Source: Hydrogenophaga sp. IBVHS1 (lineage in GTDB: Bacteria > Pseudomonadota > Gammaproteobacteria > Burkholderiales > Burkholderiaceae_C). From it: a stretch of 64,000 bases of DNA. Made by a program: the position numbers and the translations under genes. The notes beneath the pieces are model-generated. The model searched no databases, had not been told where the DNA came from, and saw only the letters and a program-made list of their open reading frames with translations. Location: the NCBI RefSeq assembly GCF_002127265.1, contig NZ_NFUU01000001.1, positions 2,054,040-2,118,039 of the forward strand, in the 5' to 3' direction. This document shows, in pieces, positions 51,856 to 60,671 of this stretch; positions within the stretch are counted from its first letter, which is position 1, and every line of letters starts with the position of its first letter.

Positions 51856-53684
51856 CACCGAGCACCCAATCCCACCCGACGACAGCCCCCGCCCCGCAGG
51901 GCGATCTGTCTGCGATGCCGCCTCTGCCACAGCAGCGGCACAAGGTGGTGCTGGTGCTTGATCTGGTGGAATCGGTGCGCCTCATGGCCGCCAACGAGGC
52001 TGCTGTCATCAACCAGTGGCGCGGCTTCATGCACCACGCCACCACCCAGGTGCTGCCGGCTTGCCACGGGCGGCTGGTGAAGAGCCTGGGCGACGGTTTG
52101 CTGGCCGAGTTCGATCAGCCCATTGATGCGGTCAAGGCGGCGCTGGCGCTGCACCGTTACTTTGCGCCACTCAACCAGACACTGCCGTCGGCCCAGCAGC
52201 TGCACCTGCGCGCGGGCATCAACGCAACCCACCTGTATGTGGATGAGAACGATGTGTATGGCCAGGGCGTGAACCTGGCCGCGCGCGTGGCCGACCTTGC
52301 TTCGCCGGGGGAGACCCTGGTCACCGCGAGCGTGTTCGACAGCATCGTGATCGGCGTGGACGCCGAGGTGGAAGACCGGGGCGAGAGCTACCTCAAGCAC
52401 TGGCCGGAGCCGGTGCGCACCTGGATGCTCTACCCGGTGTCCAGCGATTCGGCCGCCGTGCGACCGCGTGTGCCCGAGGGTGTTGCAGCCGACTTCCGGC
52501 CTTCGATTGCCGTGGTGCCCTTTGAAACACGAAGCCACGCGGCCGAGCAGTACGTGATCGGCGAACTGATCGCCGACGGCGTGATCGCCCAACTCTCGCG
52601 CAGCCAGAACCTGCGCGTGATCTCGCGCATGTCCACCACCGCATTTCGCGGTCGTCAGCGAACCGCCGACGAGATTGGTCAGCGGCTCGATGCTTCATTC
52701 GTTCTCGGTGGCAGCTACGTCACCTACGGCGACAAGGTCGTGATCATGGCCGAGCTCTCCGACAACCGGCGCGGCGAGGTGATCTGGGCCGAACGACTCA
52801 CCGGCGACACACACGATCTTCTGGAAACGCACAGCGATCTGCTCGACGCGCTCTGTGGCGCCTGCGCCAAGGCGTTGCTCAACGAGCTGGTGCAGCGCAC
52901 GCTGGTGTTGCCGGTGCCGCAACTGGACAGCAACGCCCTGATGCTGGGCGGCATCACGCTCATGCACCGTTCCACGCCGCGCGATCTGCAGCGCAGCCAG
53001 CAATTGCTCGAAGCCGTGGTGCAGCGCCACAAGCGCGTGGCCACGCCCTGGGCATGGCTGGCCAAGTGGCACATCATGCAGGTGGTGCAAGGGCTCTCCG
53101 GGGAGCCTACGCGAGATTTCAAACGGGCCATCGACACGGCCGACCGGGCTCTGGATCTCGAGCCGTCCAGCTCGCTGGCGATGGCGATCAAAGGGCACGC
53201 GCTGTGCCACCTCGGTGAAGACGTGGATGCCTCGCGCCGCCTGCTGCTGGAGGCTTCGCAGAGCAACCCCAACGATGCCATGGCCTGGCTCTACAACAGC
53301 GTGTGGTCCCAGATGTGGGGCAAGGCCGAGGATTCCGTAACCGAAGCCGAGAACGCCTTGCGCCTCTCACCGCTGGATCCGCAGAAGTACTACTTCGAGA
53401 TGATGCTGGCGGCCAGCTACGCGGCGCTCGGCCGCTGGGAGCAGGTGATCGAGCAATGCAATTCGTCGCTCAAGAAAAACCGGTACCACCTGCCCACGAT
53501 CCGTTCACTCATGACCGCGCAACACGAGTTGGGATCGAAGGAAGAAGCCCGCAAGACCTTCGAGGTGCTGCTGGCGCTGCAACCCGATCTGACGCTGGAA
53601 AAGTATCTGTCATCGGGCGGTGAGAGTCCGCTGCGACGCCGTGTGGCCAAAGTCATGGAGTCGCTGGGTCTGCCAAGAAGGTGA
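51852..53684 (+). CDS. Class III adenylate/guanylate cyclase with TolB-like and TPR regions
   Basis: Soluble 610-residue signalling protein that probably makes cAMP. The cyclase homology domain (about 30-200) keeps both metal Asps (Asp37 in VLDLVES, Asp81 in LGDGLLAEF), and DVYGQGVNLAAR with Asn141/Arg145 for the transition state. Then comes a TolB-like domain (IAVVPFETRSHAAEQYVIG, FRGRQRTADEIGQRLDASFV), then TPR-like helices (about 390-590). No membrane segment or signal peptide. No good Shine-Dalgarno precedes the ATG. The next gene starts 19 bases on, indicating an operon. Confidence 0.85.
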   Translation: MTPSTQSHPTTAPAPQGDLSAMPPLPQQRHKVVLVLDLVESVRLMAANEAAVINQWRGFMHHATTQVLPACHGRLVKSLGDGLLAEFDQPIDAVKAALALHRYFAPLNQTLPSAQQLHLRAGINATHLYVDENDVYGQGVNLAARVADLASPGETLVTASVFDSIVIGVDAEVEDRGESYLKHWPEPVRTWMLYPVSSDSAAVRPRVPEGVAADFRPSIAVVPFETRSHAAEQYVIGELIADGVIAQLSRSQNLRVISRMSTTAFRGRQRTADEIGQRLDASFVLGGSYVTYGDKVVIMAELSDNRRGEVIWAERLTGDTHDLLETHSDLLDALCGACAKALLNELVQRTLVLPVPQLDSNALMLGGITLMHRSTPRDLQRSQQLLEAVVQRHKRVATPWAWLAKWHIMQVVQGLSGEPTRDFKRAIDTADRALDLEPSSSLAMAIKGHALCHLGEDVDASRRLLLEASQSNPNDAMAWLYNSVWSQMWGKAEDSVTEAENALRLSPLDPQKYYFEMMLAASYAALGRWEQVIEQCNSSLKKNRYHLPTIRSLMTAQHELGSKEEARKTFEVLLALQPDLTLEKYLSSGGESPLRRRVAKVMESLGLPRR

Positions 53685-53703
53685 AACACCTAAGGAGGAA
53701 AAC

Positions 53704-53835
53704 ATGAGCAGTGGCATGAGCAGTGGCATGAGCAGCGGCATGAGCAGTGGCATGAGCAGCGGCATGAGCAGCGGCATGAGCAGCGGTATGAGCAGTGGCA
53801 TGAGCAGCGGCATGAGCAGTGGCATGAGCAGTGCG
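53704..53835 (+). repeat. 12-bp minisatellite, 11 copies, at a start codon
   Basis: Eleven adjoining 12-base units ATGAGCAGYGGY (last one ends GCG). Every unit carries an in-frame ATG, and each differs only synonymously at two positions. It begins at the first codon of the haloperoxidase-like gene. Confidence 0.95.
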
Positions 53836-54831
53836 GTGGTTTCCGCCGACGCCCTGATCCTCAGCCGTGCCGCCATCGTCGGGCCGTTCCGTGGTGCGGT
53901 GCTGAACGTGAACGAACCTGGTTTCAATCAACCCGGCAATCTTGCGCTCTGGGCCGACGGGCCGCGCCATGAGGCGGTGTTCAGCGAATTGGTCGAAGGC
54001 CTGCTTTTCAAGACGCGATCCGGGCCGAAGGACGCATCGCTGGAGTTCGCAAACCTGCAAGCCAGCACCCTGCAGCGCAAGACACTGGTGCGACTGCGCG
54101 CCCCCACCAAGGCGCAGTTCCAGAAGCAGCTCGACCTGGTGGCGGCCTACGCCGATCTTCGCGCCGATCGCGCCGCCGAGATCGTGGACCAGAAGGCACC
54201 ACCCATCGAGTTCTGGTCGGCCGTGGCGGGCCTCACAGCGCACCGCCACAAGAAAACGCTGCAACTGATCGACCTGGTGTTTTCGCTATGCGTGCTGGTG
54301 GAGATGCGTTTCAAGCACATCTTTGCCATCATCCGCCCGGTGCAGTTCTCGCCGCAGATTCAACCCATGATCGAGACACCGGGACACGGCAGCTGGCCCA
54401 GCGGGCACGCCACCGAGGCCTTCGCGGTGGCGGTGCTGCTCGAGCTGCTGATGGACGCCGCACCAGGCGCGGGCAGCCCTCCCAACGGATCCCTCTGCCA
54501 CGAGCAGCTCCAGCGCCTGGCCGCGCGCATCGCCACCAACCGTGTGGTGGCCGGCCTTCACTTCCCGGTGGACAGTGCGGTGGGTCGGCTGCTGGGCACA
54601 GCGCTGGCCGAGTTTCTGGTGGCGCGCGCCACCGGTGCGCGCGTGCACGAACGTAGGTTCGACGGCCGCTTGTTTGAAGGCGCCGATGGCGCCGCGCTGG
54701 ACTTCAGCCTGCACCAGTCGATGGACCACACGCACGGCCATGCGTACACACGCTCAGCCAGCACGGTCGCCGTGGGCAACGCGCCCTTGTTGAACTGGCT
54801 CTGGGAGGAAGCGCGCAAGGAGTGGAAATGA
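53704..54831 (+). CDS. PAP2/vanadium-haloperoxidase-like protein with N-terminal MSSG repeats
   Basis: A 375-residue soluble protein. Residues 1-44 are ten MSSG plus one MSSA units. The catalytic core has the three PAP2 motifs: Lys204...Arg211-Pro212 (KHIFAIIRP), PSGH at 232-235 (WPSGHATEAF), and Arg280...His286 (RVVAGLHFPVD), as in vanadium haloperoxidases and acid phosphatases. No transmembrane helices typical of membrane PAP2 enzymes are seen. AAGGAGG precedes the ATG. ATGA overlap with the protease gene means tight coupling. Haloperoxidase versus phosphatase activity is undecided. Confidence 0.83.
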   Translation: MSSGMSSGMSSGMSSGMSSGMSSGMSSGMSSGMSSGMSSGMSSAVVSADALILSRAAIVGPFRGAVLNVNEPGFNQPGNLALWADGPRHEAVFSELVEGLLFKTRSGPKDASLEFANLQASTLQRKTLVRLRAPTKAQFQKQLDLVAAYADLRADRAAEIVDQKAPPIEFWSAVAGLTAHRHKKTLQLIDLVFSLCVLVEMRFKHIFAIIRPVQFSPQIQPMIETPGHGSWPSGHATEAFAVAVLLELLMDAAPGAGSPPNGSLCHEQLQRLAARIATNRVVAGLHFPVDSAVGRLLGTALAEFLVARATGARVHERRFDGRLFEGADGAALDFSLHQSMDHTHGHAYTRSASTVAVGNAPLLNWLWEEARKEWK

Positions 54832-56750
54832 ACTGGACACCGCTCCCCACGGGTGTCTTCACCGGCATTCACTGGAGCGCGCCGGGTGCCATCAACGGGC
54901 AGGACCCGTATCTGGCCTGGGCCGAGGCCGACCACTTTGCGGGCTACCGGCGGGGCCGTGGCCACAAGCCGCCGAAGTGGCTGCCCCTGGTGATCGAGCT
55001 TGCGGTTGGCGCCGACGTACCGGCGCTGGTGGCGGCATCGTCCACCGCCTGGCTGCAGATTCCTCGCGTGTACCTGAGCGTGCCCGCGCTGCGCTTCTGC
55101 AGTGCGCGCGTGAAGCCTCGTTTCTTCGAGCGCCTGCGCGAAAACGCCCATCTGCGCGGCCTGATCAAACGCCTTGAACTCGGTTTGCCGGTGGACGAAC
55201 ATGCCAACGCCATCATCGATCCCTGCACACACGGTGGCCACCCCATAGCACCCGGGCACCTCCTCGCCGGCCCCGTGCTGGGCGTGATCGACGGCGGGCT
55301 GGCGGTGGCCAACAGCGCCTTTCTGGACGGCCATGGCCGCACGCGGGTGAAGCACTTCTGGCGGCAGGACGCTTACCAGAATGGCAACTGGCCGGGCAAC
55401 GAACCACGCCATCGAAAGCCGCTCGACCCGGCACGCGCGGGCCCCACGCCGCGCGACATGGGTTACGGCCACGAACTCTCTGGCGCCGCCATCGACAACG
55501 CCATGGCCTTCTACACGCGTCACCACCAGCTCGACGAAGACGCGCTCTACCGGCACCTGCAGCTGTGGGATCTGAGCAAGCCGGTGAACCATGGCACGCA
55601 CGTGACCAGCCAGGCCTGTGGCGCGGGCACGCTGCTGCATCCCAGGGACGACGAAGCCAGCCGCTGCGACATCCTGGCGGTCAAGCTGGATTGGTCCAAC
55701 GTGCTCGACACCTCGGGCGGCGCCATGAATGTGAGCGTGCTGGATGGGTTGATGTACATCCTGGCGCGCTGCGCACCCGGCGCTCAGGTGGTCGTCAACA
55801 TCAGCTGGGGCACGCTGGCCGGGCCTCACGATGGCAGCTCGATCCTGGAGGCAGCGATGGACCAGCTCATCGAGCTGTACGCCGGGCGCCTGCGGATCGC
55901 GGTGCCCGCGGGCAATGCCTACCAGAGCCGAACGCACGCCAACGACGAATTGCGCAACAAGCCGCAGCACCTGCACTGGTGCGTGCAGCCCGACGACCGC
56001 ACCCAGAGTTTTCTGGAGATCTGGCTGCCCGAAGGCGCGGAGGGTGTGCGCATCTGCGTGACGCCGCCGGGTGGCCGCCCGGCGCTGCCAGAGCGAGGCA
56101 TGGGCGAATCGGGCCTGTGGCTCGATGAAGCGGGGCGCCCGCGGTGCGGCCTGATTTTTCCTGAGCGTTCTGCGCTGGGTCGTCGTGGCACCTGCGCCCT
56201 GCTCGCGCTCGCACCCACTTTCAGCGATAAACCGGACAAGGCCACCGCGCCCTTCGGCGTGTGGCAGGTCACCCTCACCAAGGCAGGCAACAAGCCGGTG
56301 GTGTGGGATGCCTACATCGAGCGCGACGACGTGGCACTGGGGGTGTCCACGGGGGCACGACAGTCGTATCTGGAAGACGCCAGGTACGACAACAGCGGCA
56401 ACATTGGCGCGTTCGTCGACAACCCCGCCAATCCCACGCCGATCCGGCGCAGCGGCACTTACAACAGCCTCTCCACCGGCATGCGCACCGTGAGCGCGGG
56501 CGGCACACGGCGGCATGCATCACCCAGTGGTCAATTTGCGCTCTACTCGCCGCGTCGCCCCGATCCGGACGCAGGCCGGCCACAGCGACCCTACGTGAAG
56601 AAAGTGCCCGACACGCTGTACCCCAGCGACGACAACCCAGCGCTGTGGGGCGTGCTGGGCGCGGGCAGCCTGAGCGGAAGTGTGGTGCGCCTTGCGGGCA
56701 CGAGTTCATCGTCGCCGCAACTGGCGCGCGACCTGCTCAACAACCTCTGA
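54828..56750 (+). CDS. Subtilisin-like serine peptidase (S8 family), leaderless
   Basis: A 640-residue protease. The triad is visible: Asp155 in LGVIDGGLAVANSAF, His255 in NHGTHVTS, Ser626 in LAGTSSSSPQLA (usual GTSxATP, here GTSSSSP); the oxyanion Asn lies in VPAGNAY. Residues 1-150 are an unrecognised N-terminal domain and 320-600 include a C-terminal insertion of unknown fold. No signal peptide, so it likely acts in the cytoplasm. Third gene of the cassette, overlapping gene two by ATGA; stop is three bases from the convergent Crp gene. Confidence 0.85.
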   Translation: MNWTPLPTGVFTGIHWSAPGAINGQDPYLAWAEADHFAGYRRGRGHKPPKWLPLVIELAVGADVPALVAASSTAWLQIPRVYLSVPALRFCSARVKPRFFERLRENAHLRGLIKRLELGLPVDEHANAIIDPCTHGGHPIAPGHLLAGPVLGVIDGGLAVANSAFLDGHGRTRVKHFWRQDAYQNGNWPGNEPRHRKPLDPARAGPTPRDMGYGHELSGAAIDNAMAFYTRHHQLDEDALYRHLQLWDLSKPVNHGTHVTSQACGAGTLLHPRDDEASRCDILAVKLDWSNVLDTSGGAMNVSVLDGLMYILARCAPGAQVVVNISWGTLAGPHDGSSILEAAMDQLIELYAGRLRIAVPAGNAYQSRTHANDELRNKPQHLHWCVQPDDRTQSFLEIWLPEGAEGVRICVTPPGGRPALPERGMGESGLWLDEAGRPRCGLIFPERSALGRRGTCALLALAPTFSDKPDKATAPFGVWQVTLTKAGNKPVVWDAYIERDDVALGVSTGARQSYLEDARYDNSGNIGAFVDNPANPTPIRRSGTYNSLSTGMRTVSAGGTRRHASPSGQFALYSPRRPDPDAGRPQRPYVKKVPDTLYPSDDNPALWGVLGAGSLSGSVVRLAGTSSSSPQLARDLLNNL

Positions 56751-56753
56751 AGC

Positions 56754-57404
56754 TCACCAGCGCGCTGGCAGCGGTTTGATGAGCCAGATCCAGCGGTCGC
56801 GCACGGCGATGTAGCCACCGGTCTCCAGGTCTTTCAACAAGCGGCTCACCATCTCCCGAGAACAGGCCAGGTGTTGCGCCATCTGCTGGTGCGTCAGGCG
56901 CTCGCTCAGGCAGCGCTCGCCGTGCTCGTCGGGCGCGCGCGCCATTTCGTTGAGCAGGCGAACCAGGCGCCCGTACACATCGATCAGCGCCACGCTGCGC
57001 GCGCTGTCGGTGGCCAGGCGGGCGCGGCGGATGAGCCGGGCCATGAGTTCCAGCGCGAACTCGGGTTGTGCGGCGATGTATTCCAGCAGCGTGGCACGGG
57101 ACACCACCGCGCAGGTGGTTGCCTCGGCGGCTTCCACATTCGCCGAGCGTGGGCCGCCATCGAGCGACATCTCGCCCACATACTCAAGCGGTCCGTACAT
57201 GCCCAGGGTAAGTTCGCGGCCCTGGTTGTCGGCCACGAAAGCGCGCAGTCGGCCCTGCAGCACGATGTAGAGCGTGTCGCCGGTTTCGCCCTCCTGGATC
57301 AGCAGAGCCCCGCGCCGGTAGCGCCGCGCTACACCGAGGGCGGCCAGGGCTTCAATGTGGTGGGAACTGGGGGATTGGGTCAGGGCAACGGCGGGGGCGG
57401 GCAT
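56754..57404 (-). CDS. Crp/Fnr-family transcription regulator
   Basis: A 216-residue regulator. The N-terminal cNMP-binding domain has VGEMSLDGGPRSANVEA, keeping Glu78, Arg86 and Ser87 of the cAMP phosphate-binding cassette, and the C-terminal winged helix has LTHQQMAQHLACSREMVSRLL. No Fnr-type N-terminal cysteines. It may therefore sense a cyclic nucleotide, possibly from the cyclase 3 kb away (inference). It starts six bases after the LuxR-type gene on the same strand. Confidence 0.87.
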   Translation of the reverse strand: MPAPAVALTQSPSSHHIEALAALGVARRYRRGALLIQEGETGDTLYIVLQGRLRAFVADNQGRELTLGMYGPLEYVGEMSLDGGPRSANVEAAEATTCAVVSRATLLEYIAAQPEFALELMARLIRRARLATDSARSVALIDVYGRLVRLLNEMARAPDEHGERCLSERLTHQQMAQHLACSREMVSRLLKDLETGGYIAVRDRWIWLIKPLPARW

Positions 57405-57410
57405 CCGGGC

Positions 57411-58109
57411 TCACGGGTGGGAAAACTCCGTGGCATTGTGCGGCATCGGCGTGATGATGCGCAAGGCGGGCACCACCGGCGGCAAGCTGTTGACGCGGTG
57501 CAGCAGCCGGCGGATGCTGGGCGCTCCGGCCTTCTCGCGCAGCGTCTTGATCTGGCTGCGCACGGTGGACTGCGCCACGCCGTGCTGCTTCGCGATTTCC
57601 GGAATGGCCAGGCCACGGCACAACCCCATGAGCACCGATTCCTCGCTCGGGCTCAGGTTGAGCGTGCGGGCAAACATGCGAACTGCCAGGTTGTCGCAAG
57701 TGTTCTGGCGAGACAGCAACACCAGCACGGAAGGCGGGTCTGCCTCGAGCGGATGGCTCAGCGGGGTGAAGGCCATGGAGAGCTCACGCTCACCCTGCGC
57801 CATCAGCAGCAAGCGCCGCTGGCCCCGGAAAGAAGCTTCCATGGCCTGCTGGATCTGGGCCGTGAAGCCAGCGTTGCTGCCGAGCAAGCTGTTGCCATAC
57901 GACATGATCACGCGCCCGCTCGCCAGCTCGTGCCGCGCGAGGTGGTTCGCATGGAGGATGCGACCCTGGGAATCAATCACGAGCATGCCGTAGTCGATCT
58001 CGTCGAACACCCGCATGAGCACCTGCTGTCCCACCTGGGGCCGAGCACCGGGTTTTTCCGGCATTGCCTCGGTGCCGCCGTTCCAAGCCGCTTCAGTTGC
58101 CTGCCACAT
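57411..58109 (-). CDS. PAS-domain LuxR-type transcription regulator
   Basis: A 232-residue regulator with a PAS-like sensor (about 30-140; IDYGMLVIDSQGRILHANHLAR) and a LuxR-type HTH (about 150-212; LNLSPSEESVLMGLCRGLAI, VAQSTVRSQIKTLREKAG). AGGGG precedes the ATG. Probably one transcription unit with the Crp-like gene. Signal unknown. Confidence 0.85.
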   Translation of the reverse strand: MWQATEAAWNGGTEAMPEKPGARPQVGQQVLMRVFDEIDYGMLVIDSQGRILHANHLARHELASGRVIMSYGNSLLGSNAGFTAQIQQAMEASFRGQRRLLLMAQGERELSMAFTPLSHPLEADPPSVLVLLSRQNTCDNLAVRMFARTLNLSPSEESVLMGLCRGLAIPEIAKQHGVAQSTVRSQIKTLREKAGAPSIRRLLHRVNSLPPVVPALRIITPMPHNATEFSHP

Positions 58110-58204
58110 GCCGATCCCCTTGTTGATGGATGGCTCAGTCTAGGCAGGCGGGTGGTGCTCAGGGTGTGTGCGGGTGCCCCGTGGTTTGTGATGTATTCAC
58201 ATGT

Positions 58205-59905
58205 CTACGCGGAGCGCAGGGCGTTCTGCCGGATGGCGCTCAGCGTGCCGCGCGTGGTGATCACGTCCACATCGATCATCATCTCGATCACGCTGCCGCC
58301 GGGCGCTGCCAGGGCGCGCTGAAGCGCGGGTTCGAACTCTGCCGTGTGGGTGATGCGCTCGGCCGCGTAGCCATACGCACGGGCGAGCGCACAGAAGTCC
58401 GGGTTGGCCAGGCCTGATCCGCTTTCGCGCGCCGGGTATTCGCGCTCCTGGTGCATGCGGATGGTGCCGAAGCTGCCGTTGTTGAGCAGCAGCACGATGC
58501 TCTTCGCGCCATGCTGCGCGGCCGTGGCCAGCTCCTGGCCGTTCATGAGGAAGTCCCCGTCGCCCGCGATGGTGAACGCCGTACGCCCAGTGAGGATGGC
58601 CGCACCGATGCCCGCCGGCACGCCGTAGCCCATGGCGCCGTTGGTGGGTGCGAGCTGTGTCTTGTGACCCTTGGCGAGGCCGTGGTAGCGGAAGAAGCGG
58701 TGCAGCCAGCTCGCGAAGTTGCCCGCGCCGTTGGTGAGCACCGCGTCGGCCGGCAAGTGCTGCTGCAGTGTGTGAATGATCGCCGGCATGTCGATCGTGC
58801 CGGGCAGCACCACGCCACCGTTGGCGGGGTCGATGTTGGCCAGGTAGTCGGCATGGCAAGCCTGCGCCCATGAGGCCCACGGCAGTTCGGGCGGCGCAGT
58901 CAGCACCTCCAGGCTGCGCGCCGCGGCGTTCATGGTGGCGTTGATCCCCAGCGTGGGCTGGTACACGCGGCCCAGCTCTTCGGCGCTGGCGTGCACATGC
59001 ACCAGCTTCTGCTTGGGCAGTGGTGCCTCGATCAGCGTGTAGCCACCCGTGGTGGACTCGCCCAGGCGCGGACCGAGGGCAATCAGCAGATCGCTCTCGC
59101 GCACCCGCTTTGCGAGTGCGGGGTTGATGCCCAGACCCACGTCGCCGGCGTAGAGCGCATGGTGGTTGTCGAAGGTGTCCTGGAAGCGGAAGGCATTGGT
59201 CACCGGCAGTTGCCAGTTTTCGGCAAAGCGCTGCAGCGCGGCGGCGGCCAGCGGTGTCCAGCCGCCGCCCCCGGCAATGATCATGGGGCGCTGGCTGGCC
59301 AGCAAAAGCGTGCGCAGTTCGCGCAGCGAACCCGGGTCGCTCCAGGCCTGCACCGGCTCCACGCGGGGAAGCGGCGTCGCGTCCACCTTCTGCGTCAGCA
59401 TGTCTTCAGGCAGCACCAGCACCACGGGCCCTGGTCGCCCATTCATGGCGGTGGCAAATGCGCGCGCCACGTACTCGGGAATGCGGCGGGCGTCGTCGAT
59501 GCGCTCCACGCGCTTGGCCATGCCGCGTGTGGACGGACCGAAGAAGGAGGCATAGTCCACCTCCTGAAAGGCCTCGCGGTCGCGCGCGTCGCTGGCCACG
59601 TCGCCCACGAACAGCACCATGGGGGTGGAATCCTGGAACGCGGTGTGCACGCCAATGGAAGCGTTGGTGGCGCCTGGTCCGCGCGTCACGAAGCACACGC
59701 CGGGGCGCCCGGTGAGCTTGCCCTGTGCTTCGGCCATGAAGGCCGCTCCGCCTTCCTGGCGGTTGGTCACGAAGCGAATGCGTTCGGCGTGGGCATGGAA
59801 GCCGTCGAGCACGGCGAGGTAACTTTCACCTGGAACGCCAAAGGCGTGCGTGACACCTTGAGCGATCAGGCATTCAACGAGCAGGTGTCCGGCGATCTGG
59901 GGCAT
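58205..59905 (-). CDS. Acetolactate-synthase-like ThDP-dependent enzyme
   Basis: A 566-residue thiamine-diphosphate enzyme. FGVPGESYLAVLDG and NRQEGGAAFMAEA carry the catalytic Glu, and GDGDFLMNGQELATA ... LLNN is the ThDP-binding motif. The FAD-domain region is ALS-like but substrate residues cannot be assigned, so it may be a catabolic decarboxylase or carboligase rather than a biosynthetic IlvB (no small subunit nearby). Divergent from the TetR gene over 39 bases containing a palindromic operator. Confidence 0.85.
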   Translation of the reverse strand: MPQIAGHLLVECLIAQGVTHAFGVPGESYLAVLDGFHAHAERIRFVTNRQEGGAAFMAEAQGKLTGRPGVCFVTRGPGATNASIGVHTAFQDSTPMVLFVGDVASDARDREAFQEVDYASFFGPSTRGMAKRVERIDDARRIPEYVARAFATAMNGRPGPVVLVLPEDMLTQKVDATPLPRVEPVQAWSDPGSLRELRTLLLASQRPMIIAGGGGWTPLAAAALQRFAENWQLPVTNAFRFQDTFDNHHALYAGDVGLGINPALAKRVRESDLLIALGPRLGESTTGGYTLIEAPLPKQKLVHVHASAEELGRVYQPTLGINATMNAAARSLEVLTAPPELPWASWAQACHADYLANIDPANGGVVLPGTIDMPAIIHTLQQHLPADAVLTNGAGNFASWLHRFFRYHGLAKGHKTQLAPTNGAMGYGVPAGIGAAILTGRTAFTIAGDGDFLMNGQELATAAQHGAKSIVLLLNNGSFGTIRMHQEREYPARESGSGLANPDFCALARAYGYAAERITHTAEFEPALQRALAAPGGSVIEMMIDVDVITTRGTLSAIRQNALRSA

Positions 59906-59917
59906 GCGATTGACTTT

Positions 59918-59935
59918 ATTAACCCATTGGTGAAT
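59918..59935. promoter_or_regulatory. Candidate TetR operator, copy 1
   Basis: ATTAACCCATTGGTGAAT lies between the divergent ThDP-enzyme and TetR starts. It matches the palindrome upstream of tctC at 13 of 18 positions, with both outer arms conserved. Confidence 0.7.
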
Positions 59936-59944
59936 TATTACGGC

Positions 59945-60595
59945 ATGAGCTCTGCACCCACACCCCTGCTGGAAGAGCGTCTGCGCGACGCCGACCGATC
60001 TCAGAATACCATCCTGATGGCCGCGAGAGACGAGTTCTCGGAGCACGGCCTGGGTGGTGCGCGCATGGACCGCATCGCCGAGCGCGCGGGGCTGAACAAG
60101 CGCCTCATCTACTACTATTTCGAGGACAAGGAAAAGCTGTTCCAGGCCGTTCTGGAGCAGGTTTATCGCGACATCCGGGAGCAGGAGCGTGAGCTCAACC
60201 TGCTGCACCTGAAGCCCGAAACCGCGGTGCGCCGTCTGGTGGAGTTCACCTGGAACTACTACCTGGAGCACCCGGAGTTCCTCACCCTGCTCAACAGCGC
60301 CAACCTGCACCGCGCGCGCCATCTCCAGCAATCGGAACGGGCGCGCCAGCTCAACTCCCCGCTCGTGGCCACCCTGGGCGAGGTGCTGGAGCGCGGCAGG
60401 GTGGAAGGCACGTTTCGCGGCGGCATCGACCCGGTCCAGCTCTATGTGTCGATCGCCGGTCTGTCCTACTTCTACCTCTCCAACAACCACACGCTCTCGG
60501 CCATCTTTGGCCGCGACCTGATGACGCCCAAGGCGCACAGCGAGCGGCTCTCGCACATGTGCGACGTGATCCTAGGGTATGTCCTTAGAAGCTGA
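59945..60595 (+). CDS. TetR-family transcription regulator
   Basis: A 216-residue repressor-type protein. The N-terminal HTH reads ILMAARDEFSEHGLGGARMD followed by IAERAGLNKRLIYYYFEDKEKLF, and the C-terminal ligand domain is helical and of the type found in RutR-like regulators (weak). It is divergent from the ThDP enzyme and 76 bases upstream of tctC; the shared operators suggest it controls both units. Confidence 0.88.
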   Translation: MSSAPTPLLEERLRDADRSQNTILMAARDEFSEHGLGGARMDRIAERAGLNKRLIYYYFEDKEKLFQAVLEQVYRDIREQERELNLLHLKPETAVRRLVEFTWNYYLEHPEFLTLLNSANLHRARHLQQSERARQLNSPLVATLGEVLERGRVEGTFRGGIDPVQLYVSIAGLSYFYLSNNHTLSAIFGRDLMTPKAHSERLSHMCDVILGYVLRS

Positions 60596-60635
60596 GCGAT
60601 CGGGCGTCTTGACGCTGGAATTCGCGCCTCCTACG

Positions 60636-60653
60636 ATTCACCAGTCAGTGAAT
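60636..60653. promoter_or_regulatory. Candidate TetR operator, copy 2
   Basis: ATTCACCAGTCAGTGAAT, arms ATTCAC/GTGAAT, located 18 bases before the tctC start. Same family as the palindrome at 59918. Confidence 0.7.
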
Positions 60654-60671
60654 TAAACTTGGAGACAACGC

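Noticed and set aside
53704-53835. CRISPR array
   Set aside because: Units are 12 bases, contiguous, without spacers, and encode a protein N-terminus.
54558-56516. A 652-codon open frame antisense to the subtilase gene
   Set aside because: No recognisable domain; the forward strand has an intact D/H/S triad.
51852-56750. CBASS or a similar known cyclic-nucleotide defence system
   Set aside because: No CD-NTase, no Cap2/3, no matching effector; the cyclase is class III. Only a weaker, open hypothesis is kept.
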